A stretch of DNA of 32,008 bases from Gemmatimonadota bacterium. Lineage in GTDB: Bacteria; Gemmatimonadota; Gemmatimonadetes; Gemmatimonadales; Gemmatimonadaceae. The translations under genes and the position numbers were made by a program. Shown in pieces: positions 15,798 through 27,246 of this stretch. Location: NCBI GenBank assembly GCA_027307165.1, contig DAHUXM010000010.1:1-32008 (forward strand), in the 5' to 3' direction. The notes beneath the pieces are model-generated. The model saw only the letters and a list, made by a program, of their open reading frames with translations, had not been told where the DNA came from and made no database searches. The stretch's first letter is position 1; the number at the start of each line of letters is the position of its first letter.

Positions 15798-16875
15798 TGT
15801 TCCGCAACCACCTCGCCTCCTGCCGTCCCGCTTGCACCAACCCCTTCGCCACTGTTCTAAACGGCCTCCCCTGTGTAAACGCCGATCCTATCGCATACAG
15901 CGATCGCACCGAGAATCGAGACTCGTTAGAAAGCGCAAAAACCGCCTCCCACCTCTCCGGTGCGAACTTCGCCTTAAACGAATCCAACCCTTCGAAGTTA
16001 TAAAACCGCCGCCCATGCGCTCTTACCCACTTGAACCCAATCTGAATCAAAAGTGAGTGACTGGTAAGATCCCCACCCCTCGTCGACAACGGCGCCAACC
16101 CCAGCGTGACGTAATCAGCCCTCTGCTCCGCCACCCACCGTACCGCGCTGTCAATCATCAGCTCCGCCGTACCATTCGGCGCACCGCGGCCCCTCACGAA
16201 CTGCTCCGTGAGCCAGCCGCGCCGAGCCGGTATCGGTGACGCCACCAGAAACCCCACCGGCACTTCGCCACGCGTAGCAACGAATACCCGTCGATCCCGA
16301 AGATTCCCCAACGTCTCGGGCTCAACCAGAAAATGCAGCGGCGGCAAACCGCGAGTCCCCAGCCATTCCTGAAGCAACGTCTTGAGCTCGGGACTCCGTT
16401 CCGCCCGGTCCGACGGCCACAACGAAACACTCACACCCTTGTTCCGCGCACGATTCAACTGCGCGCGCAACGACGAGTGCGTAGCGATGATCTCAGCCCA
16501 GTCGGCAGGATCCCACGACGGCTGCGCGCCGAGCAATATCGCGGTGTGCGTTTTCGTCCCGCGATACAATGCGTCGAGACGTTCCTCCGCACCGAAGTAG
16601 ACGACGCCGGCACCAGCCGCCCGCGAGTCCCGCTCGAATTCCTCGGCGACGTCCCGCAGGTCGGCATCCGTAGCAACAGGCGCTCCGCCCACCACTCGTC
16701 GCCCGCCAGCTCGTACATACCCAACTACCGCCGGATGCAACCGCGAGAACCAGAGCTCGAACCCAGGATTCAGTATCTGGTACGCAGTGGAATTCCACCC
16801 GTACTCCAGCACCAGCTCCCGCGCCCGGTCATACTCGGCGCCGCTCTGCGCACTCGGCGTCATCACGGCGCTCAT
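15790..16875 (-). CDS. DUF2156 / MprF C-terminal-domain-like acyltransferase-fold protein
   Basis: The 361 residues match the phosphatidylglycerol lysyltransferase C-terminal (DUF2156) family, a double GNAT fold. Landmarks are the ILNPGFELWFSRLHP segment (34-48), VVGGAPVATDADL, VYFGAEERL (about 94), LRAQLNRARNKGVSVSLWP (142-160) and FYNFEGLDSFKAKFAPERWE near residue 300. In MprF this domain transfers amino acids from aminoacyl-tRNA to phosphatidylglycerol. No flippase membrane part is present here, so it is a stand-alone soluble version with unknown acceptor. It is the last gene of the core minus-strand operon, 24 bp after the DUF2461 gene. Its 3' end touches the defence island. Confidence 0.8.
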   Translation of the reverse strand: MSAVMTPSAQSGAEYDRARELVLEYGWNSTAYQILNPGFELWFSRLHPAVVGYVRAGGRRVVGGAPVATDADLRDVAEEFERDSRAAGAGVVYFGAEERLDALYRGTKTHTAILLGAQPSWDPADWAEIIATHSSLRAQLNRARNKGVSVSLWPSDRAERSPELKTLLQEWLGTRGLPPLHFLVEPETLGNLRDRRVFVATRGEVPVGFLVASPIPARRGWLTEQFVRGRGAPNGTAELMIDSAVRWVAEQRADYVTLGLAPLSTRGGDLTSHSLLIQIGFKWVRAHGRRFYNFEGLDSFKAKFAPERWEAVFALSNESRFSVRSLYAIGSAFTQGRPFRTVAKGLVQAGRQEARWLRNNE

Positions 16876-16899
16876 TTCTCTGTATCGCGCAGCGCGGGG

Positions 16900-17703
16900 C
16901 TATCGCCGGCTGTGCGCCGGAAGCCCGAGCACGCGATTGAGCCAGCGCACGAACGGCAACATCGTCGCGTACTGCTTCGCGATCATGTCCGGCAGCTTCG
17001 CACTCGACATGTCGTCTTCCGATAGCTCGCGACTCACCGTGAACGACTTGTATCGCAAGAGATCTGCAGCAGGATGCTCTGGATCGAACGCGCGCGGTGT
17101 CCGCTTCAACACTGCCTCGTCGCTCAACGTACCGAACGCGCGCTTGAATGCCGGCTGCTGCAGGATCGATCGCAATTCTTCATGATCATCCGCGATCGCT
17201 TCACGCAGCGTCTTCAAGGCAGCCGCAGGTGGCATCCAGATCCCGCCCGCAACGATGCACTCCCCCGGCGCGATCTGAAAATAGAATCCGGCCCCACCGT
17301 GCACGGCAGCAGTACCAACAGCATGCCCGGCGTCACGATGATAGAACCACGCCGCAGCATTGGTCTTGTACGGCGACTTGTCCTTGGAGAACCGCACGTC
17401 GCGGTAGATCCGGAATATCGACCGCTTGGGATTCCCCACCATCTCCGGCGCAATCTCGCCGAGCCGCGCGTCGATCTCCTCGACCAGCACCTGCAGCGGG
17501 CGCTTGACTTCAGTTTCGTATCGCGACCGGTTCGCCTCGAACCACTCGCGCTTGTTGTTCCGCGCCAGGCCGCGCAGAAAGGTCAGTGCCGCAGGTCTGA
17601 ATCCGGTGAACTTCTCAGGTGCGTTGCTTACGGACGCTCTCTCCGCCTTGCTCTCCGTCCTGCCAGACCTCTTTCCTGTTGTCTTCTTCTTCGTAGTCGC
17701 CAT
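16900..17703 (-). CDS. DUF2461 domain protein (TIGR02453)
   Basis: The 267 residues begin with a basic, lysine-rich low-complexity tail (about 1-28). A complete DUF2461 domain follows: FTGFRPAALTFLRGLARNN, EWFEANRSRYE, IFRIYRDVRFSKDKSPYKTN, GGAGFYFQIAPGE and GGIWMPP. The biochemical function of this widespread family is not established. The gene starts 3 bp after the AI-2E-family permease and ends 24 bp before the DUF2156 gene, so it belongs to their operon. The basic tail is probably disordered and may be a nucleic-acid or membrane-surface contact; this is conjecture. Confidence 0.88.
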   Translation of the reverse strand: MATTKKKTTGKRSGRTESKAERASVSNAPEKFTGFRPAALTFLRGLARNNKREWFEANRSRYETEVKRPLQVLVEEIDARLGEIAPEMVGNPKRSIFRIYRDVRFSKDKSPYKTNAAAWFYHRDAGHAVGTAAVHGGAGFYFQIAPGECIVAGGIWMPPAAALKTLREAIADDHEELRSILQQPAFKRAFGTLSDEAVLKRTPRAFDPEHPAADLLRYKSFTVSRELSEDDMSSAKLPDMIAKQYATMLPFVRWLNRVLGLPAHSRR

Positions 17704-17706
17704 CTC

Positions 17707-18834
17707 TCACGTTGTTGCGGGTCGTACTGCGATCCGTCGCTCATCCGCGTCGCGCTGGCCGAGGAATTCGCCAACGCCGGAGAGCCACTCTACATGATCG
17801 CACACTATCTTGAGCGACGCCAACATCGGGACCGCGATGAAGGCGCCGGCGATTCCCCAGATCTCCCACCAGAACGCGACTCCGATGAATATCGCGACGG
17901 GATTGAGAGACAGCCGATGCCCCATCACCATCGGGCCGATGAGATTGCCCTGGATGAGATTCAGCGCGACGAAGCTCCCGGGCACGATCAGCGCGTGACC
18001 GACGTTGTCGAACACGGTGAGCGATGCGATGGTGAGTATCGCAACGAGCGTGAGCGCGCCGATGTACGGTATGAACTCGAGACAAGTGACAAGTGCGCCC
18101 CACAGAAACGGGTTCGGCATCTTGAGCAGATACATGATGCCGGTGAACACGGCACCCTCGGCGAGATTGAGTAGCGCCGACGTCACGAGATATCGCGATA
18201 TCGACGCCTCGATCTGCCGCGCGACTTCTATCGCCGTCCGCTGGCTCGCTGCCCCCGTCGCGACCTTTATCGTCTTCTGCAGAAAGAGATCGCCCGCCGC
18301 GAGCAGGAAGAAGAGCAGCACGAGCACCTCGAGCAACGCTCCGATGATGCTCTGCGTCGTTCCGAAAAAGCGCGACCCCAGGCTCGGCCCCGCCACAACA
18401 ACAGTGCGCGTCGGTGTGCCACTGCCGGATACGCTGGTAACCTTGTCCATCTGCTCGGCGGTGCGCGACACCTGCTCCATCGGCTTCATGATCTTGTGAA
18501 GCTTGTCGCCGGCCTGCTTGAGCGTCGCGGGCGCGGACGTGAGCCATCCCTGCGCGGGCGCCGCGAGCTCGTACACGCCGAGGCCAAGGCCGCCGGCGAG
18601 CGCGAGTATCAGTACGCCGGCTGTGAGCGCCGCGGGAAGATGCAGCACTCTCCGCGTCCACCTTATCGCCGGACTCAACAGGAAGTTGAGCTCGAAGGCG
18701 AAGAAGATGGGGATGAAAAACGCGCGGCCAAAGTACAGTGTGTAGACCACCGCGAGCAATGCAAGAATTGCAAGGCTCAGCGAGTGGCGCATCACGCTGA
18801 CATCGGCCGCGCGCGCTTCAGGTTCGTCTGTCAC
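17707..18834 (-). CDS. AI-2E family transporter (PF01594)
   Basis: This 375-residue inner-membrane protein starts at GTG 18834; ATG 18792 at residue 15 is an alternative. Paired hydrophobic segments lie near 15-55 and 66-90. A soluble stretch (about 90-150) is followed by segments at about 160-185, 225-250, 255-285 and 295-355. Family landmarks are SRYLVTSALLNLAEGAVFTG, the NPFLWGALVTCLEFIPYIGA region, GNLIGPMVMGHRLSLNPVAI and a terminal IAVPMLASLK. Members include the E. coli autoinducer-2 exporter TqsA, but most are of unknown substrate, and nothing here points to autoinducer-2. It lies 20 bp after the S41 peptidase gene and 3 bp before the DUF2461 gene. Confidence 0.9.
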   Translation of the reverse strand: MTDEPEARAADVSVMRHSLSLAILALLAVVYTLYFGRAFFIPIFFAFELNFLLSPAIRWTRRVLHLPAALTAGVLILALAGGLGLGVYELAAPAQGWLTSAPATLKQAGDKLHKIMKPMEQVSRTAEQMDKVTSVSGSGTPTRTVVVAGPSLGSRFFGTTQSIIGALLEVLVLLFFLLAAGDLFLQKTIKVATGAASQRTAIEVARQIEASISRYLVTSALLNLAEGAVFTGIMYLLKMPNPFLWGALVTCLEFIPYIGALTLVAILTIASLTVFDNVGHALIVPGSFVALNLIQGNLIGPMVMGHRLSLNPVAIFIGVAFWWEIWGIAGAFIAVPMLASLKIVCDHVEWLSGVGEFLGQRDADERRIAVRPATT

Positions 18835-18854
18835 GGCGCGTTGTTCGATGCGGC

Positions 18855-20453
18855 TTACCGGTTCGATGCCATGCCCTGTGCCTTCTGCGCCAGAGCGAAA
18901 AGTCCCTGTGTGTTCTGCACTCCCTTCAGTGCCGCGATCGCCTTCTGAAGCTGATTGTCGTCATCGAGATACTTCCGCTTGGCCGCGGAATCGCCGAACG
19001 CCATCGTCGTGATGCGCTGCCCGATGATCCGGTCGAGCTCGGTTCCGGCGCCCTTCGCGAGCAACGTCGAATCGACCGTAACACCCTTCTTCTTCAACTG
19101 CGCGAGGAAGGTGTTCCGTATCTCCGGCGTCACCGTGAAGTTGGGCTTCACCTTGCCCTTCATCTCGGCGGCGTAATCCTGCATCGCCTGCGCGAAGATC
19201 TGCGACTTGGGTGCGAGGCTCTTGAGCAGGTCCTGCTCCGGCGTGCTCAACGTGTCAGGCTTGACGATGATGTCAGGCGTGATGCCGCCACCGCCGTACA
19301 CTATGCGGCCTGCATCGCTCTTGTACTGCGGACGCGCACGACGCATGGAGTCGGTCTCGAGCGAGTCCGGCATGACTTCCACGAACTCTCCATCCGGCAG
19401 CAGCTTGCGCTCCTTCTGAATCGACCGGCCACTCGGCGTATACCACTTGGCCGTCGTCATCTTGAGCGCGTAACCGCCATCCAGCTTGAAGAGACTCTGG
19501 ACAAGTCCCTTTCCAAATGATGTAGTGCCCATGATCAGCGCGCGGTCGTGATCCTGCAGCGAACCGGCGACGATCTCCGATGCGGATGCCGTATGGCCAT
19601 CGACGAGCACGACTATTGGAATCTTGGGCTCCTTGGGCGCGTCGGTCGCGCTGTAGGCCTCGACTTCACCCGTGCGTCCGCGAACGCTCAGGATGGACTG
19701 GCCCTGCGGGAGGAACAGGTTGCTGGTCGAGATAGCCTGGTCCAAAAAGCCACCCGGATTGCCGCGCATGTCGAAGACGATGCGATTCGCACCGGCCTTG
19801 GTGACGTCGCTGATCGCGTCGCTCACTTCCTGCGTCGCCGTCTCGTTGAACTGCTGCAACGGGATGTAGCCGACGTTTCCGAACACCAGCGTGTACGGAA
19901 CGGCGGGGATGTGCACGATGGCGCGCGTAAACGTCACCGGAATCGGGTCCGCCACACCGGCGCGTCCGAACTTGACGCTCACCTTGGTGCCGGGATCGCC
20001 CTTGAGCTTGTCCGATACCTGGGCGCTGGTCCAGCCGCGTGCGTTCGCGGTATCGATCTGGAGAATACGGTCGCCTTCCATCACGCCGCCCGCCGACGCC
20101 GGCGTGTGCGGGAATACGCGCTGCACGGTGATGAAGCCGCTGGTCGGGGCGATCTCCATTCCGATTCCGCCGTACTTGCCCCCCGTCTGCTGGCTGAACT
20201 GGTCGAATTCCTTCTTGGTGAACAGGACGGAATAAGGGTCGTTCAGCTCCTTCACGAGGCCGGTTGCGGCCTTCTCGTAGAGCGCGTTGGCGCCGACGCT
20301 ATCGACGTAGCGCGAGGCAGTGATTCTGAGCACTTCGTCGAGCAGCTGAGCGCTGGCGACAGTTTCGTGCTTCTGATAGACAAAGGCCCCGACAACGAGG
20401 GGGAGCACGACCGTCCCGAGGACGGCCAGATGTAGGACGCGAGGTTTACGCAT
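18855..20453 (-). CDS. S41 family C-terminal processing peptidase (CtpA/Prc-like)
   Basis: The 532-residue exported serine protease has an N-terminal signal anchor at about 6-26 (LHLAVLGTVVLPLVVGAFVY). A PDZ domain at about 90-175 (GGIGMEI, GGVMEGDRILQID) is followed by the S41 core. The catalytic residues by family spacing are S290 (HTASASEIVAG), K315 (TSFGKG) and Q319. RGNPGGFLDQA at 230-240 is the conserved oxyanion-region motif. The segment after about 400 is an extension often seen in long Ctp proteins. Such enzymes trim the C-termini of periplasmic proteins. The gene follows the RPA-like gene by 13 bp and precedes the AI-2E permease by 20 bp, so it is within the core operon. The start is ATG at 20453. 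Confidence 0.93.
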   Translation of the reverse strand: MRKPRVLHLAVLGTVVLPLVVGAFVYQKHETVASAQLLDEVLRITASRYVDSVGANALYEKAATGLVKELNDPYSVLFTKKEFDQFSQQTGGKYGGIGMEIAPTSGFITVQRVFPHTPASAGGVMEGDRILQIDTANARGWTSAQVSDKLKGDPGTKVSVKFGRAGVADPIPVTFTRAIVHIPAVPYTLVFGNVGYIPLQQFNETATQEVSDAISDVTKAGANRIVFDMRGNPGGFLDQAISTSNLFLPQGQSILSVRGRTGEVEAYSATDAPKEPKIPIVVLVDGHTASASEIVAGSLQDHDRALIMGTTSFGKGLVQSLFKLDGGYALKMTTAKWYTPSGRSIQKERKLLPDGEFVEVMPDSLETDSMRRARPQYKSDAGRIVYGGGGITPDIIVKPDTLSTPEQDLLKSLAPKSQIFAQAMQDYAAEMKGKVKPNFTVTPEIRNTFLAQLKKKGVTVDSTLLAKGAGTELDRIIGQRITTMAFGDSAAKRKYLDDDNQLQKAIAALKGVQNTQGLFALAQKAQGMASNR

Positions 20454-20466
20454 AGTGGTTGTAAAA

Positions 20467-21327
20467 CTACGGGGCTATAGTGTTCCGTGTTGCCAGCACG
20501 TAGTCCACGTGCCACTCACGGTCGAGCTGGTGAAACGATGCGTCTCTAAGGAGTCCCGCGGCGATAAGCATCTCGTGCGCCGGTTGTAATACCCGCTGCA
20601 GATGAGAAGGATATCGCTGAGTAAGAGGCAATTGCGAAGCCAGTAGGCCAAGAGAGATGCGCCAGGTTATGTGGTCCTGCGATCTGGCCGTTGCCAGCAG
20701 ACGGTAGAGCCGGCGAGCGACCGGGTTGGACAGACTGCCATACTGCTGGAGCGAGAGCGAGATTGTGTTGCCGGCCGCGATGTTGGCGCGAAGCTGCGGT
20801 GATACGACTACCCGCGCGTCGCCCGGCTCCGAGGCCGAAAGTGCTGAGAAAAGCGCCAGCTGGTCCCGATCGGTCAAGCGGCGCCGCTGGATCGTGACCG
20901 AGCTGAGGATGGTGAAAGTCCCTTCGAACGGTCGTTCGGAAGCAATCTGGTACGCGCCACTCGATTCAAGTCTCGTCCGCTCCAGCCGGTTCAACGCGGA
21001 TCTGAGCTGCTCGTAGGTGCGGCCGTCCACCTTTCGGCCGATCGATCGGAGGAACGAGTGAAGCGTGAAACGAACGACACCGTCGGCGGGGAAGCCAGCC
21101 TCCCCGAAGCGGTGCAGGATCTCGACGTAAACGTCCTGATCAAAGGTACCCGGTAGCCTGTCGCCGGGTGCAGGGAGCACGCGCCAGCGGCCACCCCCCG
21201 GTGGGGTATACGTTATGGCGCCCTCGTCCGCCGAGTCGCTGAGGCGGAAGAGGGGAAGGGCTTCGAGCGACCGGTCGAGGGCGACTGTCTTGCTCGTCGG
21301 CCGTCGGCCGGGCACTGCCAGATGCAT
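20467..21327 (-). CDS. replication initiator protein A-like (RPA family)
   Basis: From the ATG at 21327 the protein has 286 residues. It resembles the replication initiator protein A family, built of winged-helix units: VRFTLHSFLRSIGR, TYEQLRSALNRLERTRLES, VARRLYRLLATARS and the SHLQRVLQPAHEMLIAAGLL region. A longer frame to 21432 exists, but its first 35 residues look unrelated and would leave only about 25 bp between divergent genes. Family members start replication of plasmids and secondary replicons. Chromosomal homologues such as this one, heading an operon with a housekeeping protease, may instead be DNA-binding regulators. No iteron array is visible nearby. The gene is first in the minus-strand core operon. 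Confidence 0.72.
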   Translation of the reverse strand: MHLAVPGRRPTSKTVALDRSLEALPLFRLSDSADEGAITYTPPGGGRWRVLPAPGDRLPGTFDQDVYVEILHRFGEAGFPADGVVRFTLHSFLRSIGRKVDGRTYEQLRSALNRLERTRLESSGAYQIASERPFEGTFTILSSVTIQRRRLTDRDQLALFSALSASEPGDARVVVSPQLRANIAAGNTISLSLQQYGSLSNPVARRLYRLLATARSQDHITWRISLGLLASQLPLTQRYPSHLQRVLQPAHEMLIAAGLLRDASFHQLDREWHVDYVLATRNTIAP

Positions 21328-21457
21328 ACCTATAGAATAGGCGATGCCGGCACGCTTGGAAGAGGGAAGTGGAACGGGAAGTGAATAGGGAACGGCGTAC
21401 CTGTGGCGTCGAGCAACCGGAGACCAGACCATTCACAAGCCGAGCGATAGATCATTG
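21328..21457. promoter_or_regulatory. divergent intergenic region between RPA-like and phospholipase D-like genes
   Basis: Both genes read outwards, so this 130-bp stretch should hold two promoters. On the minus strand a weak -10-like TATTCT lies about 10 nt before the ATG at 21327, which would give an almost leaderless message. I see no strong -35 element or operator palindrome. Confidence 0.4.
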
Positions 21458-22759
21458 ATGGCCCTTCTGACGTACGCCGGCGAGATAGCGGTCACTGTCG
21501 TCCTTCTCGCACTGGTGCTGATTGGCGTTCTGTCGGTAACGCATGGTACGCCGGTGCGCACGGTCATAGCGCCAGGCACCTCCGATCGACCGCCCGTGGT
21601 GGGCGATTCGCTCTTCGCGGAAGCGATGGAGCTGTACACCAGCACGCACTTCTCGCGCGGCAACGCGGTTACGCTCTGCCTGAACGGTGACGGGACGTAT
21701 CCGCGATTATGGAAAGACATATCATCTGCGAAGCACACGCTCACGGTGCAGATGTATTACTCCGAGCCTGGCAAGGTCGCGGATGAGATGAGGGATCGTC
21801 TGATAGAGCGTGCGCGTGCAGGAGTCCGCGTGCTGGTGCTGCTCGACGCGTTTGGATCCGGTCCGCTGCGCAAGACGGACTTCGTCGAGAAGCTGCGTGC
21901 CGCGGGTGCACACGTTGCGTGGCTGCGGCGTATCCGGTGGTACACACTCAATCGTGCGGCAACGCGCTCGCACGTGCGCGCGGTGGTGATCGACGGTCAC
22001 ATCGCGTACACGGGCGGCTTCGGTCTCGCCGATTACTGGCAGGGTGACGGCCACCACGAGAACCAGTGGCGCGAGTCGAACGTACGCTTCGAGGGGCCGG
22101 CAGTCGCGGCGCTCCAGGCTGCATTCGCCGCGGGATGGGCCGAGGCTACGGGAATGCTGCTCACCGGCGATACGTTCTTCCCACCCGCTATCTTCGAACC
22201 GGTAGGCAATACGGTCGCGGGATTGATGTACACCACTCCGGCCGTCGGGAGCACGATCGCAGAGCGTTTTCTCGCGCTGACCATCGCGAGCGCACAGAAG
22301 ACTCTCTACATAACCAATTCGTATTTCGTACCGGACGCGGAATTCCGCACGATGCTGATCGATGCCGTCAAGCGAGGGGTCGATGTGCGCGTGATCACCG
22401 CCGGCGACAGGAGCGATGTGAAGACCACGGTGTTCGCAGGACGGGCATATTATGAGGAGATGTTGCGCGGCGGTGTGCACATCTACGAATACACTCCGAC
22501 GATGATACACTCCAAGACGATCGTTGCGGATGGATTGTGGTCATCCGTAGGCTCCATGAACTTCGACAACCGCTCGCTGGCCTTCAACAACGAGTCCAAT
22601 CTCAACGTACTCGGTGCCGGATTCGGCGCCGAGATGGATTCGGTCTTCATGGACGATCTCAAGTACTCCAAGGAGATAAAGCTGCCCGAGTGGGAGCACC
22701 GGTCGCTGTACGAGAGGACGATCGAGTGGGGGGCGGAGAAGTTGTGGCGGGTCCTGTAG
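21458..22759 (+). CDS. phospholipase D / cardiolipin synthase-like membrane protein
   Basis: The start is the ATG at 21458; an adjacent in-frame TTG one codon earlier is less likely. The 433 residues open with one transmembrane helix (7-27), followed by two phospholipase D modules. Module 1 has H172-x-R174 and D179 (SHVRAVVIDG, then GGFGL), so the usual Lys of HxKxxxxD is Arg. Module 2 is canonical: H351-x-K353, D358, then GSMNFDNRS. Closest described functions are cardiolipin synthases, which join phosphatidylglycerol to a second lipid, but one helix instead of two and the altered first motif leave the reaction open. It is transcribed away from the RPA operon and precedes the Lhr helicase, from which a repeat element separates it. 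Confidence 0.85.
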   Translation: MALLTYAGEIAVTVVLLALVLIGVLSVTHGTPVRTVIAPGTSDRPPVVGDSLFAEAMELYTSTHFSRGNAVTLCLNGDGTYPRLWKDISSAKHTLTVQMYYSEPGKVADEMRDRLIERARAGVRVLVLLDAFGSGPLRKTDFVEKLRAAGAHVAWLRRIRWYTLNRAATRSHVRAVVIDGHIAYTGGFGLADYWQGDGHHENQWRESNVRFEGPAVAALQAAFAAGWAEATGMLLTGDTFFPPAIFEPVGNTVAGLMYTTPAVGSTIAERFLALTIASAQKTLYITNSYFVPDAEFRTMLIDAVKRGVDVRVITAGDRSDVKTTVFAGRAYYEEMLRGGVHIYEYTPTMIHSKTIVADGLWSSVGSMNFDNRSLAFNNESNLNVLGAGFGAEMDSVFMDDLKYSKEIKLPEWEHRSLYERTIEWGAEKLWRVL

Positions 22760-22792
22760 GTCCAATGACGTTCCGTGAGACAGTCCGGACGC

Positions 22793-22989
22793 CGTCATTC
22801 CCGCGAAAGCGGGAATCCATGTGTCGCTCGTCATTCCCGCGAAAGCGGGAATCCATGTGTAGCTCGTCATTCCCGCGAAAGCGGGAATCCATGTTATCGA
22901 TCTCTGGATGCGATGTTACCATGAACCTGGTCGGCAGCAGATGGATTCCCGAGGCGCGGATGCATCCGCGCCCTACAGCGGGAATGACG
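22793..22989. repeat. composite palindromic repeat element, copy 1
   Basis: Three identical 20-bp palindromes, ATTCCCGCGAAAGCGGGAAT, start at 22797, 22833 and 22869, exactly 36 bp apart. They are joined by near-identical 16-nt linkers ending in CTCGTC. Then comes a 56-nt core (22889-22944), followed by a reverse-facing half-site pair (ATTCCC at 22945, GGGAAT at 22980). The centre of that pair is replaced by a separate perfect palindrome at 22953-22972. The whole lies in the gap between the phospholipase D-like and lhr genes. A second element with the same layout is at 29552-29693. Each palindrome can form a strong hairpin in RNA, so transcription termination or mRNA stabilisation for the upstream gene is plausible. 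Confidence 0.9.
22953..22972. repeat. perfect 20-bp palindrome nested in the repeat element
   Basis: GGCGCGGATGCATCCGCGCC is its own reverse complement. It sits where the reverse-facing member of the repeat family should have its loop, flanked by CCTACAG and the outer ATTCCC/GGGAAT arms. It looks like a palindrome inserted into, or recombined with, the fourth repeat unit. Confidence 0.75.
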
Positions 22990-23029
22990 AATCTGGTGAG
23001 CTTTCGCGAACTCGACGAGTAACCGAACC

Positions 23030-27196
<4,167 letters not shown>

Positions 27197-27200
27197 TACC

Positions 27201-27231
27201 TCGTCATCCCGGTTGCACGCGGGGATGACGA
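27201..27231. terminator. bidirectional hairpin terminator between lhr and the oxidoreductase gene
   Basis: A perfect 10-bp stem (TCGTCATCCC at 27201-27210 with GGGATGACGA at 27222-27231) and an 11-nt loop occupy the 50-bp gap between two convergent genes. No long T-tract follows on either strand. The arms share the TCGTCAT/ATGACGA ends of the composite repeats at 22.8 and 29.6 kb, so it may be a diverged relative. Confidence 0.6.
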
Positions 27232-27246
27232 TTGTGCTGGGACGGA

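Noticed and set aside
22797-22888. Regular 36-bp repeat spacing resembling a short CRISPR array
   Set aside because: The intervals between the palindromes are nearly identical rather than unique spacers, only three units occur, a mirrored copy exists elsewhere, and no cas gene is present.
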